From the NCBI GenBank assembly GCA_964485515.1, contig CAZALT010000193.1:1-6366 (forward strand): a DNA stretch of 6,366 nucleotides, read 5' to 3'. The position numbers and the translations under genes were made by a program. The notes beneath the pieces are model-generated. The model had not been told where the DNA came from and did not search any database. It saw nothing but the letters and a program-made list of their open reading frames with translations. Source of the stretch: CAZALT01 sp964485515 (GTDB taxonomy: Bacteria; Actinomycetota; Acidimicrobiia; Acidimicrobiales; Acidimicrobilacustridaceae). This document shows, piece after piece, positions 1 through 6,366 of this stretch (position 1 is its first letter; every line of letters starts with the position of its first letter).

Positions 1-55
1 CCGAAATTGCGTCGATCTCGGTCGATCCCCGGCACCGATCTACGCAATTTCGAGG
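1..55. repeat. Palindromic repeat, copy 1
   Basis: This is the first of two identical 55-bp copies; it begins at the window edge, so it or the array may extend further left. It is an imperfect inverted repeat. Bases 2-12 (CGAAATTGCGT) are the exact reverse complement of 42-52 (ACGCAATTTCG). The pairing continues after one mismatch with GATC 14-17 against 37-40, then after a 2-nt bulge with GGT 20-22 against 34-36. This leaves a loop of about ten bases. An RNA from it would fold into a long hairpin of about 18 pairs. The AT-rich ends (AAATT) stand out in this GC-rich DNA. It could be a REP-like dispersed element, a terminator of an upstream gene, or a protein-binding site. I do not recognise the family. 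Confidence 0.9.
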
Positions 56-71
56 TGATAAGCAGAGACCG

Positions 72-126
72 CCGAAATTGCGTCGATCTCGGTCGATCCC
101 CGGCACCGATCTACGCAATTTCGAGG
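72..126. repeat. Palindromic repeat, copy 2
   Basis: This copy matches copy 1 base for base over 55 bp, at an offset of 71 bp. A 16-bp unique spacer (56-71) separates them. Its outer arms are 73-83 and 113-123. It ends 20 bp before the cysQ start codon and 4 bp before the purine-rich ribosome binding site. If transcription starts upstream of it, the hairpin would lie in the cysQ 5' leader, directly beside the initiation region. Perfect identity, loop included, points to recent duplication or gene conversion rather than selection on stem pairing alone. Confidence 0.9.
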
Positions 127-130
127 AGAC

Positions 131-140
131 AAGGGAGAGG
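131..140 (+). promoter_or_regulatory. Ribosome binding site for cysQ
   Basis: The purine run AAGGGAGAGG lies 6 bases before the ATG at 147 and contains GGGAG and GAGG cores at good spacing. It decides the start. An in-frame ATG at 78 would add 23 residues encoded by the palindromic repeat, has no such site, and is not expected from the length of CysQ relatives. Confidence 0.75.
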
Positions 141-146
141 TTGGCC

Positions 147-956
147 ATGACCGTCGGAGAATCGTCGTCCCTCGGACCCATCCTGAGCGACGAGGAGCTC
201 ACCACTGCGACCGACGGTGCTCTCGCCGCTGAGCTCGCCCGTCGCGCCGGTCGTCTCCTGCTGGACCTGCGCGCCCGCTTCGAGGCCGACGACGTCGACC
301 CCAAGGTCCGCAAGGATGAGGGCGACCGGCTCGCCAACGAGCTGCTGCTCGCCGCGCTGGGCCGGTTCCGACCCGACGACGCCGTGCTCTCCGAGGAAGC
401 CAAGGACGACCTCGTCCGGCTCGAAGCCGACCGGGTCTGGATCATCGACCCGCTCGACGGCACCCGCGAGTTCAGCGAGACGGGCCGCACGGATTGGGCC
501 GTGCACGTGGCGCTGACCGAAGGGGGCGTGCCCACCGCCGGTGCCGTGGCGCTCCCCGCCGCCGACGAGGTGCTCGGCACCGACCCCGCCGTCGTGCCGC
601 CCTACCCCCACGACGGTCGGATCCGCCTCGTCGTCAGCCGCACACGTCCGCCCGCGGCTGCGACCTTCCTGGCCGACGAGCTCGAGGCCGAGCTCATCCC
701 GATGGGCTCCGCCGGCGCCAAGGCCATGGCCGTCGTGCTCGGTGAGGTCGACGTCTACGCCCACAGCGGCGGCCAGTACGAGTGGGACTCCTGCGCACCG
801 GTCGCGGTCGCCACCGCCGCAGGTCTGCACTGCTCCCGACTCGATGGGTCACCGTTGAGGTACAACGAGCCCGACCCCTACCTGCCGGACCTGCTCATCT
901 GCCGACCCGGACTCGCGGACAAGGTCCTCGCCGCCCTCGCCGACTTCGAGGCCTGA
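147..956 (+). CDS. cysQ: 3'(2'),5'-bisphosphate nucleotidase CysQ (inositol monophosphatase family)
   Basis: This 269-residue protein closely resembles mycobacterial CysQ (about 267 aa). The family hydrolyses 3'-phosphoadenosine 5'-phosphate (PAP) to AMP and phosphate in the cytoplasm. That removes an inhibitory by-product of sulfate assimilation and sulfotransfer; some members also act on fructose-1,6-bisphosphate or inositol phosphates. The Mg2+-binding motifs are complete: AVLSEEAKDD at 79-88 (Glu83/Glu84), WIIDPLDGTREF at 98-109 (Asp101, Asp104, with Gly-Thr for phosphate), and YEWDSCAPVAVATAAGL at 211-227 (Asp214). The GSAGAKAMAV stretch at 187-196 and the tail SPLRYNEPDPYLPDLLICRP are also typical of actinobacterial CysQ. 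The start at 147 is set by the strong ribosome binding site and by family length. The gene stands alone on the + strand and converges with the nitrate operon. No signal peptide is seen. Family assignment is very secure; PAP as the main substrate is inferred from homology. Confidence 0.93.
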   Translation: MTVGESSSLGPILSDEELTTATDGALAAELARRAGRLLLDLRARFEADDVDPKVRKDEGDRLANELLLAALGRFRPDDAVLSEEAKDDLVRLEADRVWIIDPLDGTREFSETGRTDWAVHVALTEGGVPTAGAVALPAADEVLGTDPAVVPPYPHDGRIRLVVSRTRPPAAATFLADELEAELIPMGSAGAKAMAVVLGEVDVYAHSGGQYEWDSCAPVAVATAAGLHCSRLDGSPLRYNEPDPYLPDLLICRPGLADKVLAALADFEA

Positions 957-1083
957 ACCGCCAAGGGCCCTCCACCTGCTCGAACCCGAGTCGCCGAGGC
1001 GTTCGATGAGTCCCGCAGATGGGTTGCAGTGGGCGCGTCGTCGGGCGGCCCAAGGCGCCACCGCAGACGCCGTGTTCATCCTC

Positions 1084-1176
<93 letters not shown>

Positions 1177-1189
1177 TATACCGTCCACA

Positions 1190-4100
1190 TCAGTAGAGGT
1201 CCTTGGCGTAGCGCTTCGCCGTCACCATCTGCTTGACGTAGGCCGCGGCCCGCTCTTCGCCGATGCCGCCGTGATGGGCGATCACGTCGCGCAGGGCGAT
1301 GTCCACATCACGAGCCATGCGGGAGGCATCCCCGCAGACGTAGACGTGAGCGCCCTCCTCGAGCCACTTCCACAGGACCGCTCCGTGCTCCCGCATCCGG
1401 TGCTGCACGTAGACCCGCTGGCGCTGGTCGCGCGAGAAGGCGACATCGAGGCGATCGAGCGTCCCGTCGGCGCGGAGCGCGTCGATCTCGCGCTCGTAGA
1501 GGAAGTCGTCCTCGCGTGTCTGGTCCCCGAAGAAGAGCCAGTTCCTCCCGGCATCGCCCCGTGCTCGGCGGTGGGTGAGGAAGCTCATGAACGGGGCCAC
1601 ACCGGTGCCGGGGCCGATCATCACGGCCGCCACGTCCGGATCCACAGGCGGCCGGAAGTGGGTCGAGCGCTGGACGAAGACCGGCACCTCGGTGCCGAAG
1701 GGGGCGTCGGCGAGGAAGCTCGACGCCACCCCTTGACGCCGTTGCCCGTGGAGGTTCTCGTACCGGACGATCGACACGGTGAGGCGGACCCGATCGGGCT
1801 CGACGAGCGGGCTGGACGAGATCGAGTAGAAGCGGGGCTGAAGCCTTCCGAGCGTGTCGACCCAGTCCTGGGCGGTCGCCGCCACCGGGTGCTCGTGGAG
1901 CAGGTCGATGGCTTGACGTTGCCACGCCCACTTCTCCCGCTCCACGCGGTTGTCGGGCCGCAGGAGCGTCGTCAGCTGACGATCCCCGGTCCGGTCGACG
2001 ACGAAGCGGAGGAGCCGCTTGGACAGCTGCGCGATCTCGAGATGGCGGGTGAGCGCCTCGCCGAAGGTGGCGAGGCCGTGGTCACGCACATCGACCACCT
2101 CCGACGGGTCGATCCCCGTGGCGAGGATCCACTCGTCGACGAGCAGGCCGTCGTTGGTGGGCAGGACACCGAGGGCGTCGCCGGCTTCGTAAGGGAGGGC
2201 GTGTGCGCTCGTGTCGATGACGAGCTCCCGCACCTCCTTCGCGCTGCCGGGACCGCTCAGCAGGCGGTTGCCGACGATCTCGGCGGGCAGCGCCGTGTCC
2301 TTCGACGTGCCGATGGTGCCCGTTGCCGCCCGGGTCGCCGCGACGCCCGCCGGCCCCGGATGCACGGCGACTCGAACACCGGACGCGGATGTCGCCGCGA
2401 CCATGACCTCGCTCGGTCCGTCCCCTGCGGTGCGCCCTCCCCCCGCGGCCGTGCCACCCGGCGGCGAGGACCACGTGGCTCCGCCGTCGCCGTTCCCGCC
2501 AGGCCCCTCGTCGTCGGACGCGTCCGTGGCGAGGGTGCGCTCGGCCCCCTCTGAAACCTCCGAAGAGACCCCCGCGGGCCCTGCCAGGTCGGATCGCAGC
2601 ACGCTCGTCAGCGCATCGAGCCACTCGGCGACATCCAGGTCGTAGTCGGGCTCGCAGTCGACGCGTGCCAGCAGGCGGGATCCGCCGAGCTCGGCGAGAC
2701 GCTGGTCGAGGCGACGGCCGTGGCCGCAGAAGTCGGCGTAGTTCGAGTCGCCCAGGCCGAGGACGGCGAATCGGAGATCGGGTGGCAGCTTCGCGCCGGC
2801 CGCCGACAGCTCCACCCACAGGCCTTCCCCGTTCGACGGCGCTTCGCCGTCGCCGAACGTGCTGGAGATCACGATCAGGTCGCAACGCTCGGGAAGGTCG
2901 GCGAGGGACTGGTCGTCCATCTCCCGGTGCAGCAGCGGTCCACCGAGGCTACGGATCTGCTCGGCGACGCGAACGGCAACCCCTTCGGCGTTGCCGGTCT
3001 GCGACGCCCACAGGACGACCACCTGGCGCCCGACGGGCCCGAACTCGTTGCGCGCCGGGGTCGTCGCTCCGTGCGCCGTCTCGTGCGCCGTCTCGATGCC
3101 GGACCGGCTGAAGACTCCGGCCAGCAGCCCGTTCACCCAATCGACCGCCTCGGCGTCGAAGGGCGCCCCGAGCGGAACCACCGGGACATCGTCCACGGGT
3201 GGCACGGCCCGAAGACCGGCGACGAACCCCGCGAGGTAGCGGTGTTCGCTGACACCGAGACCCGGCACGGTGAGCGTCGCCAGCAGCCGGTCGAAGGCAT
3301 CGATCCGCTCGACGGCATCGGGCCGTGAGACCTCTGGCCGTGAGACCTCTGTCCGTGAGACATCGGCAACGCCGGCAAGCCCCGAACGCTCCGGGCCGTC
3401 GGCGATGATCGGCTCCGCCACGTGCACCTTCGTGAGCGACACGGCGCACACCTTGAACTCGGGTTGGAACGAGATCGGGTCGACGGCGTCGCTCGTCACC
3501 GCGTTGACCGTGGTGTCGTCCTCACCGTAGAGATCGTTCCAGTGGAACGGGGCGAAGCAGCACCCCGGCTGGACGCGGTCGGTGACGACGGCGGGCAGCA
3601 CGGCACGCCCACGGCGCGACACGATCTCGACCGGGTCGCCGTCGACGACGTCGAGCACCACGGCATCTTCGGGGTGCACCTCGACGAATGGACCGGGGTC
3701 GAGCTTGTTGAGCTTGTCGACCTTGCCGGTCTTGGTGAGCGTGTGCCACTGGTGCTGCACGCGGCCGGTGTTGAGCACGAACGGGCGGTCGTCGTCGGGC
3801 ATCTCGGCCGGGGCGACGTGGGGGCGGGGATGGAACTGCGCCCGTCCTGACGGGGTGGCGAACGCCAGCTCGGGAAGGCTGCCCTCAGCTGCTTCCCGAA
3901 GATGCTGGCTGACACCGTCGTTCAGGTAGCGGATGGGGTTGCGGGCCGGGCCATCCGACGCTGCGGCCGGCCACTGCACGGGCGTCTCACGGAGGCGGTC
4001 GTAGGTGATCCCCCGCAGGTCGTAGCCCGTCGCCGGGTTCCACGCCTGGCGCAGCTCGAGGAAGATCTCCTCGGCGCTGGCGTAGGTGAAGGCCTCGGCG

Positions 4101-5647
4101 TAACCCATCGCACACGCGACCCGAGCGATGAGGTCCCAGTCGGCGATGGCGTCGCCCGGCGGATCGGCGGCGGCCGGCGCCAGGGTGAGGTTCCGCTCCG
4201 AGTTGATCATCACGCCGTCGGCCTCCGACCACATCGCCGCGGGGAGCAGGACGTCGGCGTAGCGGTTGGTCTCGGTCTCGAGGAAGGCGTCCTGGGCGAT
4301 CACGAGCTCGGCGGCCTCGAGACCGGCGATGACGTTCGACCGGTTCGCGACGGAGGCGACCGGGTTCGTGCAGATGACCCAGCAGGCCTTGACCTCGCCG
4401 GCAGCCATGCGTTCGAACAGGTCGACGGTGCCCGAGCCGCCCGGCACGCGCACCGTGCCGGCGGGGATCCCCCAGAGTTCCTCCACGAAGGCCCGGTCGG
4501 CGTCGACCAGGGTCGACCGCTGGCCCGGCAGGCCCGGACCCATGTAGCCCATCTCCCGGCCGCCCATGGCGTTGGGCTGTCCGGTCAGCGAGAACGGTCC
4601 GGCCCCCGGACGGCAGATGGCACCGAGCGCCAGGTGGAGGTTGCAGATGGCGTTCGTGTTCCAGGTGCCGTGGGTGCTCTGGTTGAGCCCCATCGTCCAA
4701 CACGTCATGACGTTCGGCGTGGCGCCGATCCAGCTCGCTGCGGTGCGCAGGTCCTCCACGGAGATGCCGGTCACCTCAGCGACGACCGAGGGCGGGTAGT
4801 CGGCGAGCAGCGGACCCATCTCGTCCCAGCCCTGGGTGTGGTCGGCGATGAACTGCTCGTCGATCTGCCCATCGACCACGAGCAGGTGGAGCAGGCCGTT
4901 GAGCAGGGCCAGGTCGGTTCCGGGCCGAACCGAAAGGTGCAGGTCGGCCTTGTCGGCGGTGGCCGAACGCCGGGGGTCGACGACGATGAGCTTCGCTCCC
5001 TGCCGCACCCGATCCATCATCCGAAGGAAGAGGATCGGGTGGCAGTCGGCCATGTTCGAGCCGATGACGAGGAACACCTCCGCGTGGTCGAAGTCGTCGT
5101 AGGACCCGGGCGGTCCGTCGGCGCCGAGCGAGAGCTTGTAGCCGGCTCCGGCCGATGCCATGCAGAGACGGGAGTTCGATTCGATCTGGTTGGTGCCGAC
5201 GAAGCCCTTGGCCAGCTTGTTCGACAGGTACTGGGCTTCCAGCGTCATCTGACCGGACACGTAGAACGAGACCGCATCAGGGCCGTGCTCGTCGATGATG
5301 GTCCGCAGGCGCTGAGCGGTGTGGGCGATCGCTTCGTCGAGGGGGGTCGGTGCGGGCTCGGCATCGCGCTCGGTTCGCACGAGCGCCGTCGCCAGACGAC
5401 CCGGCGCGGCCAGCATCTCGGCGCTGGTTGCGCCCTTCGTGCAGAGCCGCCCGCGGTTGGCGGGGTGATCGGGATCGCCCGCCGCCTTGACGACGCGCCG
5501 GGCGCCGTCGTCGTCCTGGTCGATGTGGAGGACCATGCCGCAGCCGACGCCGCAGTACGAGCACACCGACTTCATGGTCTCGGGCGCGGGACGACCCACC
5601 GAGGGCGAACCCACCGGCACCGCTCCTGTTCCCGTCGCGACCGTCAT
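1190..5647 (-). CDS. Nitrate reductase fused to CysJ-like NADPH diflavin reductase
   Basis: This 1485-residue cytoplasmic fusion should reduce nitrate to nitrite with NADPH. Residues 25-740 are a NasA/NarB-type Mo-bisMGD reductase: the [4Fe-4S] cysteines are C29, C32, C36 and C69, K71 is the usual relay lysine, and C162 in NSRLCM is the likely Mo ligand. The C-terminal substrate/cofactor domain runs about 620-740. Residues 740-870 are a linker with YLAGFVAGL and WVNGLLAGV, like the CysJ N-terminus. A flavodoxin domain follows (about 873-1015): SQTGNAEG 882-889, SSTFGDGEAP 928-937, LGLGDSNY 963-970. After a low-complexity linker of about 95 residues comes the FAD/NADPH module: RFYSISSS 1272-1279, GVASSFLA 1306-1313, GPGTGVAPF 1345-1353, SRDQ...RVYVQ 1405-1415 (NADPH preference), CGDASRMARDV 1438-1448, ending RYAKDLY. 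No Tat or Sec signal. The ATG at 5647 is preferred because it has GAGGAG 12 bases upstream; Met25 has none. This domain order is annotated in actinobacteria as bifunctional nitrate reductase/sulfite reductase flavoprotein alpha; nothing here indicates sulfite reduction. Confidence 0.93.
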   Translation of the reverse strand: MTVATGTGAVPVGSPSVGRPAPETMKSVCSYCGVGCGMVLHIDQDDDGARRVVKAAGDPDHPANRGRLCTKGATSAEMLAAPGRLATALVRTERDAEPAPTPLDEAIAHTAQRLRTIIDEHGPDAVSFYVSGQMTLEAQYLSNKLAKGFVGTNQIESNSRLCMASAGAGYKLSLGADGPPGSYDDFDHAEVFLVIGSNMADCHPILFLRMMDRVRQGAKLIVVDPRRSATADKADLHLSVRPGTDLALLNGLLHLLVVDGQIDEQFIADHTQGWDEMGPLLADYPPSVVAEVTGISVEDLRTAASWIGATPNVMTCWTMGLNQSTHGTWNTNAICNLHLALGAICRPGAGPFSLTGQPNAMGGREMGYMGPGLPGQRSTLVDADRAFVEELWGIPAGTVRVPGGSGTVDLFERMAAGEVKACWVICTNPVASVANRSNVIAGLEAAELVIAQDAFLETETNRYADVLLPAAMWSEADGVMINSERNLTLAPAAADPPGDAIADWDLIARVACAMGYAEAFTYASAEEIFLELRQAWNPATGYDLRGITYDRLRETPVQWPAAASDGPARNPIRYLNDGVSQHLREAAEGSLPELAFATPSGRAQFHPRPHVAPAEMPDDDRPFVLNTGRVQHQWHTLTKTGKVDKLNKLDPGPFVEVHPEDAVVLDVVDGDPVEIVSRRGRAVLPAVVTDRVQPGCCFAPFHWNDLYGEDDTTVNAVTSDAVDPISFQPEFKVCAVSLTKVHVAEPIIADGPERSGLAGVADVSRTEVSRPEVSRPDAVERIDAFDRLLATLTVPGLGVSEHRYLAGFVAGLRAVPPVDDVPVVPLGAPFDAEAVDWVNGLLAGVFSRSGIETAHETAHGATTPARNEFGPVGRQVVVLWASQTGNAEGVAVRVAEQIRSLGGPLLHREMDDQSLADLPERCDLIVISSTFGDGEAPSNGEGLWVELSAAGAKLPPDLRFAVLGLGDSNYADFCGHGRRLDQRLAELGGSRLLARVDCEPDYDLDVAEWLDALTSVLRSDLAGPAGVSSEVSEGAERTLATDASDDEGPGGNGDGGATWSSPPGGTAAGGGRTAGDGPSEVMVAATSASGVRVAVHPGPAGVAATRAATGTIGTSKDTALPAEIVGNRLLSGPGSAKEVRELVIDTSAHALPYEAGDALGVLPTNDGLLVDEWILATGIDPSEVVDVRDHGLATFGEALTRHLEIAQLSKRLLRFVVDRTGDRQLTTLLRPDNRVEREKWAWQRQAIDLLHEHPVAATAQDWVDTLGRLQPRFYSISSSPLVEPDRVRLTVSIVRYENLHGQRRQGVASSFLADAPFGTEVPVFVQRSTHFRPPVDPDVAAVMIGPGTGVAPFMSFLTHRRARGDAGRNWLFFGDQTREDDFLYEREIDALRADGTLDRLDVAFSRDQRQRVYVQHRMREHGAVLWKWLEEGAHVYVCGDASRMARDVDIALRDVIAHHGGIGEERAAAYVKQMVTAKRYAKDLY
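3321..3365. repeat. 15-bp in-frame tandem repeat inside the nitrate reductase fusion
   Basis: Three adjacent 15-bp units lie at 3321-3335, 3336-3350 and 3351-3365. The first two are identical (GGCCGTGAGACCTCT); the third differs at a few bases. The period is five codons, so the array stays in frame. On the minus strand it encodes the repeated run VSRTEVSRPEVSRP at residues 763-776, at the junction between the molybdenum domain and the CysJ-like part. This looks like slippage expansion tolerated in a flexible linker. Confidence 0.85.
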
Positions 5648-5659
5648 GTGCGTGTGGGA

Positions 5660-5666
5660 CTCCTCA
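5660..5666 (-). promoter_or_regulatory. Stop/Shine-Dalgarno overlap between nirD and the nitrate reductase gene
   Basis: On the minus strand the bases read TGAGGAG. The TGA is the nirD stop codon and GAGGAG is the ribosome binding site of the next gene, 12 bases before its ATG. The spacing is somewhat long. With only 16 bases between the two reading frames, a ribosome ending nirD sits on the downstream start site, so translational coupling is likely. Confidence 0.6.
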
Positions 5667-6101
5667 GGCTGCGTCGCTCGTGGCGTCCGCCTGAGCGGCG
5701 GAGAGCGGGGAATCCGCCTGAGCGGCCGAGAGCGGGAGACGACAAGACCCGAGCTCGATCACCCCGTCGACGATGCGCACGGCGTACGACGACACCCGGA
5801 CGTCGGTGTCGTCGACGCACTGTCCGGTCCGGAGGTCGAAGCGCTGCTTGTAGAGCGGCGACGCCACGGTGGGGATGCCGTCGACATCGCCCACGATGCC
5901 CCGGCTCAACACGCTGGCCCCGCTGAAGGGATCCACGTTGGCGATGGCGAAGAGGTCGCCGGTCTGGAGGAGGAAGACCGCGACCGCCTCGCCATCGACC
6001 AAGGCGGCGACACCCCGGTTCGGCGTGAGCCGCTCGACCGGGCAGATAGAGATCCAGGCGACGTCGACGTCTCCGGCTGGGATCATCTCGATGAGGGTCA
6101 T
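5664..6101 (-). CDS. nirD: Nitrite reductase (NAD(P)H) small subunit NirD
   Basis: This 145-residue protein is the Rieske-fold small subunit that partners NirB in cytoplasmic assimilatory nitrite reductase, which reduces nitrite to ammonium. Diagnostic stretches are the start of the fold (VAWISICPVERL, 14-25), FAIANVDPFSGASVLSRGIVGD (51-72) and VASPLYKQRFDLRTGQC (79-95). As usual for NirD, the two Rieske ligand pairs are absent: N-V-D stands where Cys-X-His would be, and SPLY replaces Cys-X2-His, so it should bind no [2Fe-2S] cluster. The ATG at 6101 has GGAG 8 bases upstream and shares its A with the nirB stop. Longer in-frame starts further upstream would run antisense-like through nirB in another frame and are rejected. 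The core ends near residue 120. The remaining Ala/Ser/Asp-rich tail contains a 9-residue duplication and makes the protein longer than classical NirD (about 108 aa in E. coli). Confidence 0.93.
   Translation of the reverse strand: MTLIEMIPAGDVDVAWISICPVERLTPNRGVAALVDGEAVAVFLLQTGDLFAIANVDPFSGASVLSRGIVGDVDGIPTVASPLYKQRFDLRTGQCVDDTDVRVSSYAVRIVDGVIELGSCRLPLSAAQADSPLSAAQADATSDAA
5686..5739. repeat. 27-bp tandem duplication at the 3' end of nirD
   Basis: Two adjacent 27-bp units (5686-5712 and 5713-5739) match at 24 of 27 bases. The period is nine codons, so the frame is kept. The minus-strand product carries LPLSAAQAD followed by SPLSAAQAD, at residues 122-139 of NirD. The units lie beyond the conserved fold and about 20 bp before the nirD stop codon. 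Confidence 0.85.
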
Positions 6102-6366
6102 CACACGGGCTCCGGGATTCGTTGGCCCCGCAACCGCACATGGGTCACGGAGGGGTCGGGTTCGTCGGTGTTCACGAAGGAGACGAAGCGGGCCGTCCGC
6201 TCCGGGTCGGCGAGGGTCTCGGTCCACTCGCAGCGGTAGGCGTCGACGTGGCGGACCATGTCGGCTTCGAGCTCGGCGGCGATGCCGAGCTCGTCGTCCA
6301 TGACGACCCGACGGACGAAGTCGATGCCGCCGGGGAGCTTGCGCTGCCACGGCGCGGTGCGCTCGA
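6101..6366 (-). CDS. nirB: Nitrite reductase (NAD(P)H) large subunit NirB, C-terminal end (partial)
   Basis: The last 87 codons are present; the gene runs off the right edge of the window. NirB is the siroheme / [4Fe-4S] / FAD subunit that performs six-electron reduction of nitrite to ammonium with NirD. The visible part is its conserved C-terminal tail: ERTAPWQRKLPGGIDFVRRVV, then DDELGIAAELEADM, VRHVDAYRCEW, and ARFVSFVNTDEPDPS with a final RGQRIPEPV. The flavin, siroheme and cluster-binding parts lie outside the window, so integrity cannot be judged. The stop codon TGA at 6103-6101 shares its final A with the nirD ATG (TGATG). That is a one-base overlap typical of coupled subunits made in fixed ratio. 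Confidence 0.93.
   Translation of the reverse strand, partial: ERTAPWQRKLPGGIDFVRRVVMDDELGIAAELEADMVRHVDAYRCEWTETLADPERTARFVSFVNTDEPDPSVTHVRLRGQRIPEPV

Noticed and set aside
1..126. Possible CRISPR array
   Set aside because: There are only two repeats, the spacer is just 16 bp, the repeat is longer than usual, and no cas gene is in the window.
78..146. Longer start for cysQ inside the palindromic repeat
   Set aside because: The extra 23 residues are encoded mainly by the repeat, the ATG at 78 lacks a ribosome binding site, and CysQ relatives match the length obtained from the ATG at 147.
980..1006. Inverted repeat TCGAAC / GTTCGA downstream of cysQ as its terminator
   Set aside because: The stem is only 6 bp with a 15-nt loop that does not pair further, and no T-run follows.
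1190..5647. Two separate genes (nasA and cysJ) wrongly joined, or a sulfite reductase
   Set aside because: The frame is continuous over 1485 codons with conserved motifs on both sides of the join, and no stop, start or ribosome binding site at the junction. A sulfite reductase would need a CysI hemoprotein partner, which is absent here, while nirBD is adjacent.
3902..5926. Long + strand open frame (674 codons)
   Set aside because: It is antisense to the molybdopterin domain and nirD, with Arg/Gly/Val-rich sequence and no domain. It results from G/C bias at third codon positions on the opposite strand.
5664..6101. NirD as a true Rieske [2Fe-2S] protein
   Set aside because: Both ligand pairs of the Rieske motif are replaced by non-ligand residues, as is normal for NirD.

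Overview
The window is high-GC bacterial DNA, very probably from an actinobacterium. CysQ resembles the mycobacterial type closely, the nitrate reductase belongs to a fused form seen in actinobacteria, and the coding regions show strong G/C third-position bias. A deeper-branching group such as Acidimicrobiia is possible, but the sequence does not decide this.

Layout: positions 1-126 hold two perfect copies of a 55-bp palindromic repeat, 71 bp apart. The second copy ends 20 bp before the start of cysQ (147-956, + strand), a PAP phosphatase / inositol-monophosphatase-family enzyme. Positions 957-1189 form a short convergent intergenic region with an extreme GGC/GGGG tract and a GC-rich hairpin. 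From 1190 to the right edge everything lies on the minus strand and reads right to left: the 3' end of nirB (6366-6101), then nirD (6101-5664), then a 1485-codon gene (5647-1190). The last encodes a molybdopterin nitrate reductase fused to a CysJ/P450-reductase-like FMN-FAD-NADPH module.

Function: the minus-strand genes form a compact assimilatory nitrate operon. The fusion protein should reduce nitrate to nitrite with NADPH, passing electrons FAD -> FMN -> [4Fe-4S] -> Mo-bisMGD within one chain. NirBD then reduces nitrite to ammonium with NAD(P)H. The junctions are tight: the nirB stop and nirD start share one base (TGATG), and the nirD stop is part of the next gene's ribosome binding site (TGAGGAG), so translational coupling is likely. 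cysQ converges on this operon and belongs to sulfur and nucleotide housekeeping.

I see no wholly new system. The fusion enzyme is unusual biochemically, but its architecture is already recognised in actinobacterial annotation. The points most worth a second look are the palindromic repeat pair, the GGC/G-quadruplex-like tract between the convergent genes, and three places where short repeats or low-complexity sequence expand linkers or tails of the nitrate and nitrite reductase proteins.
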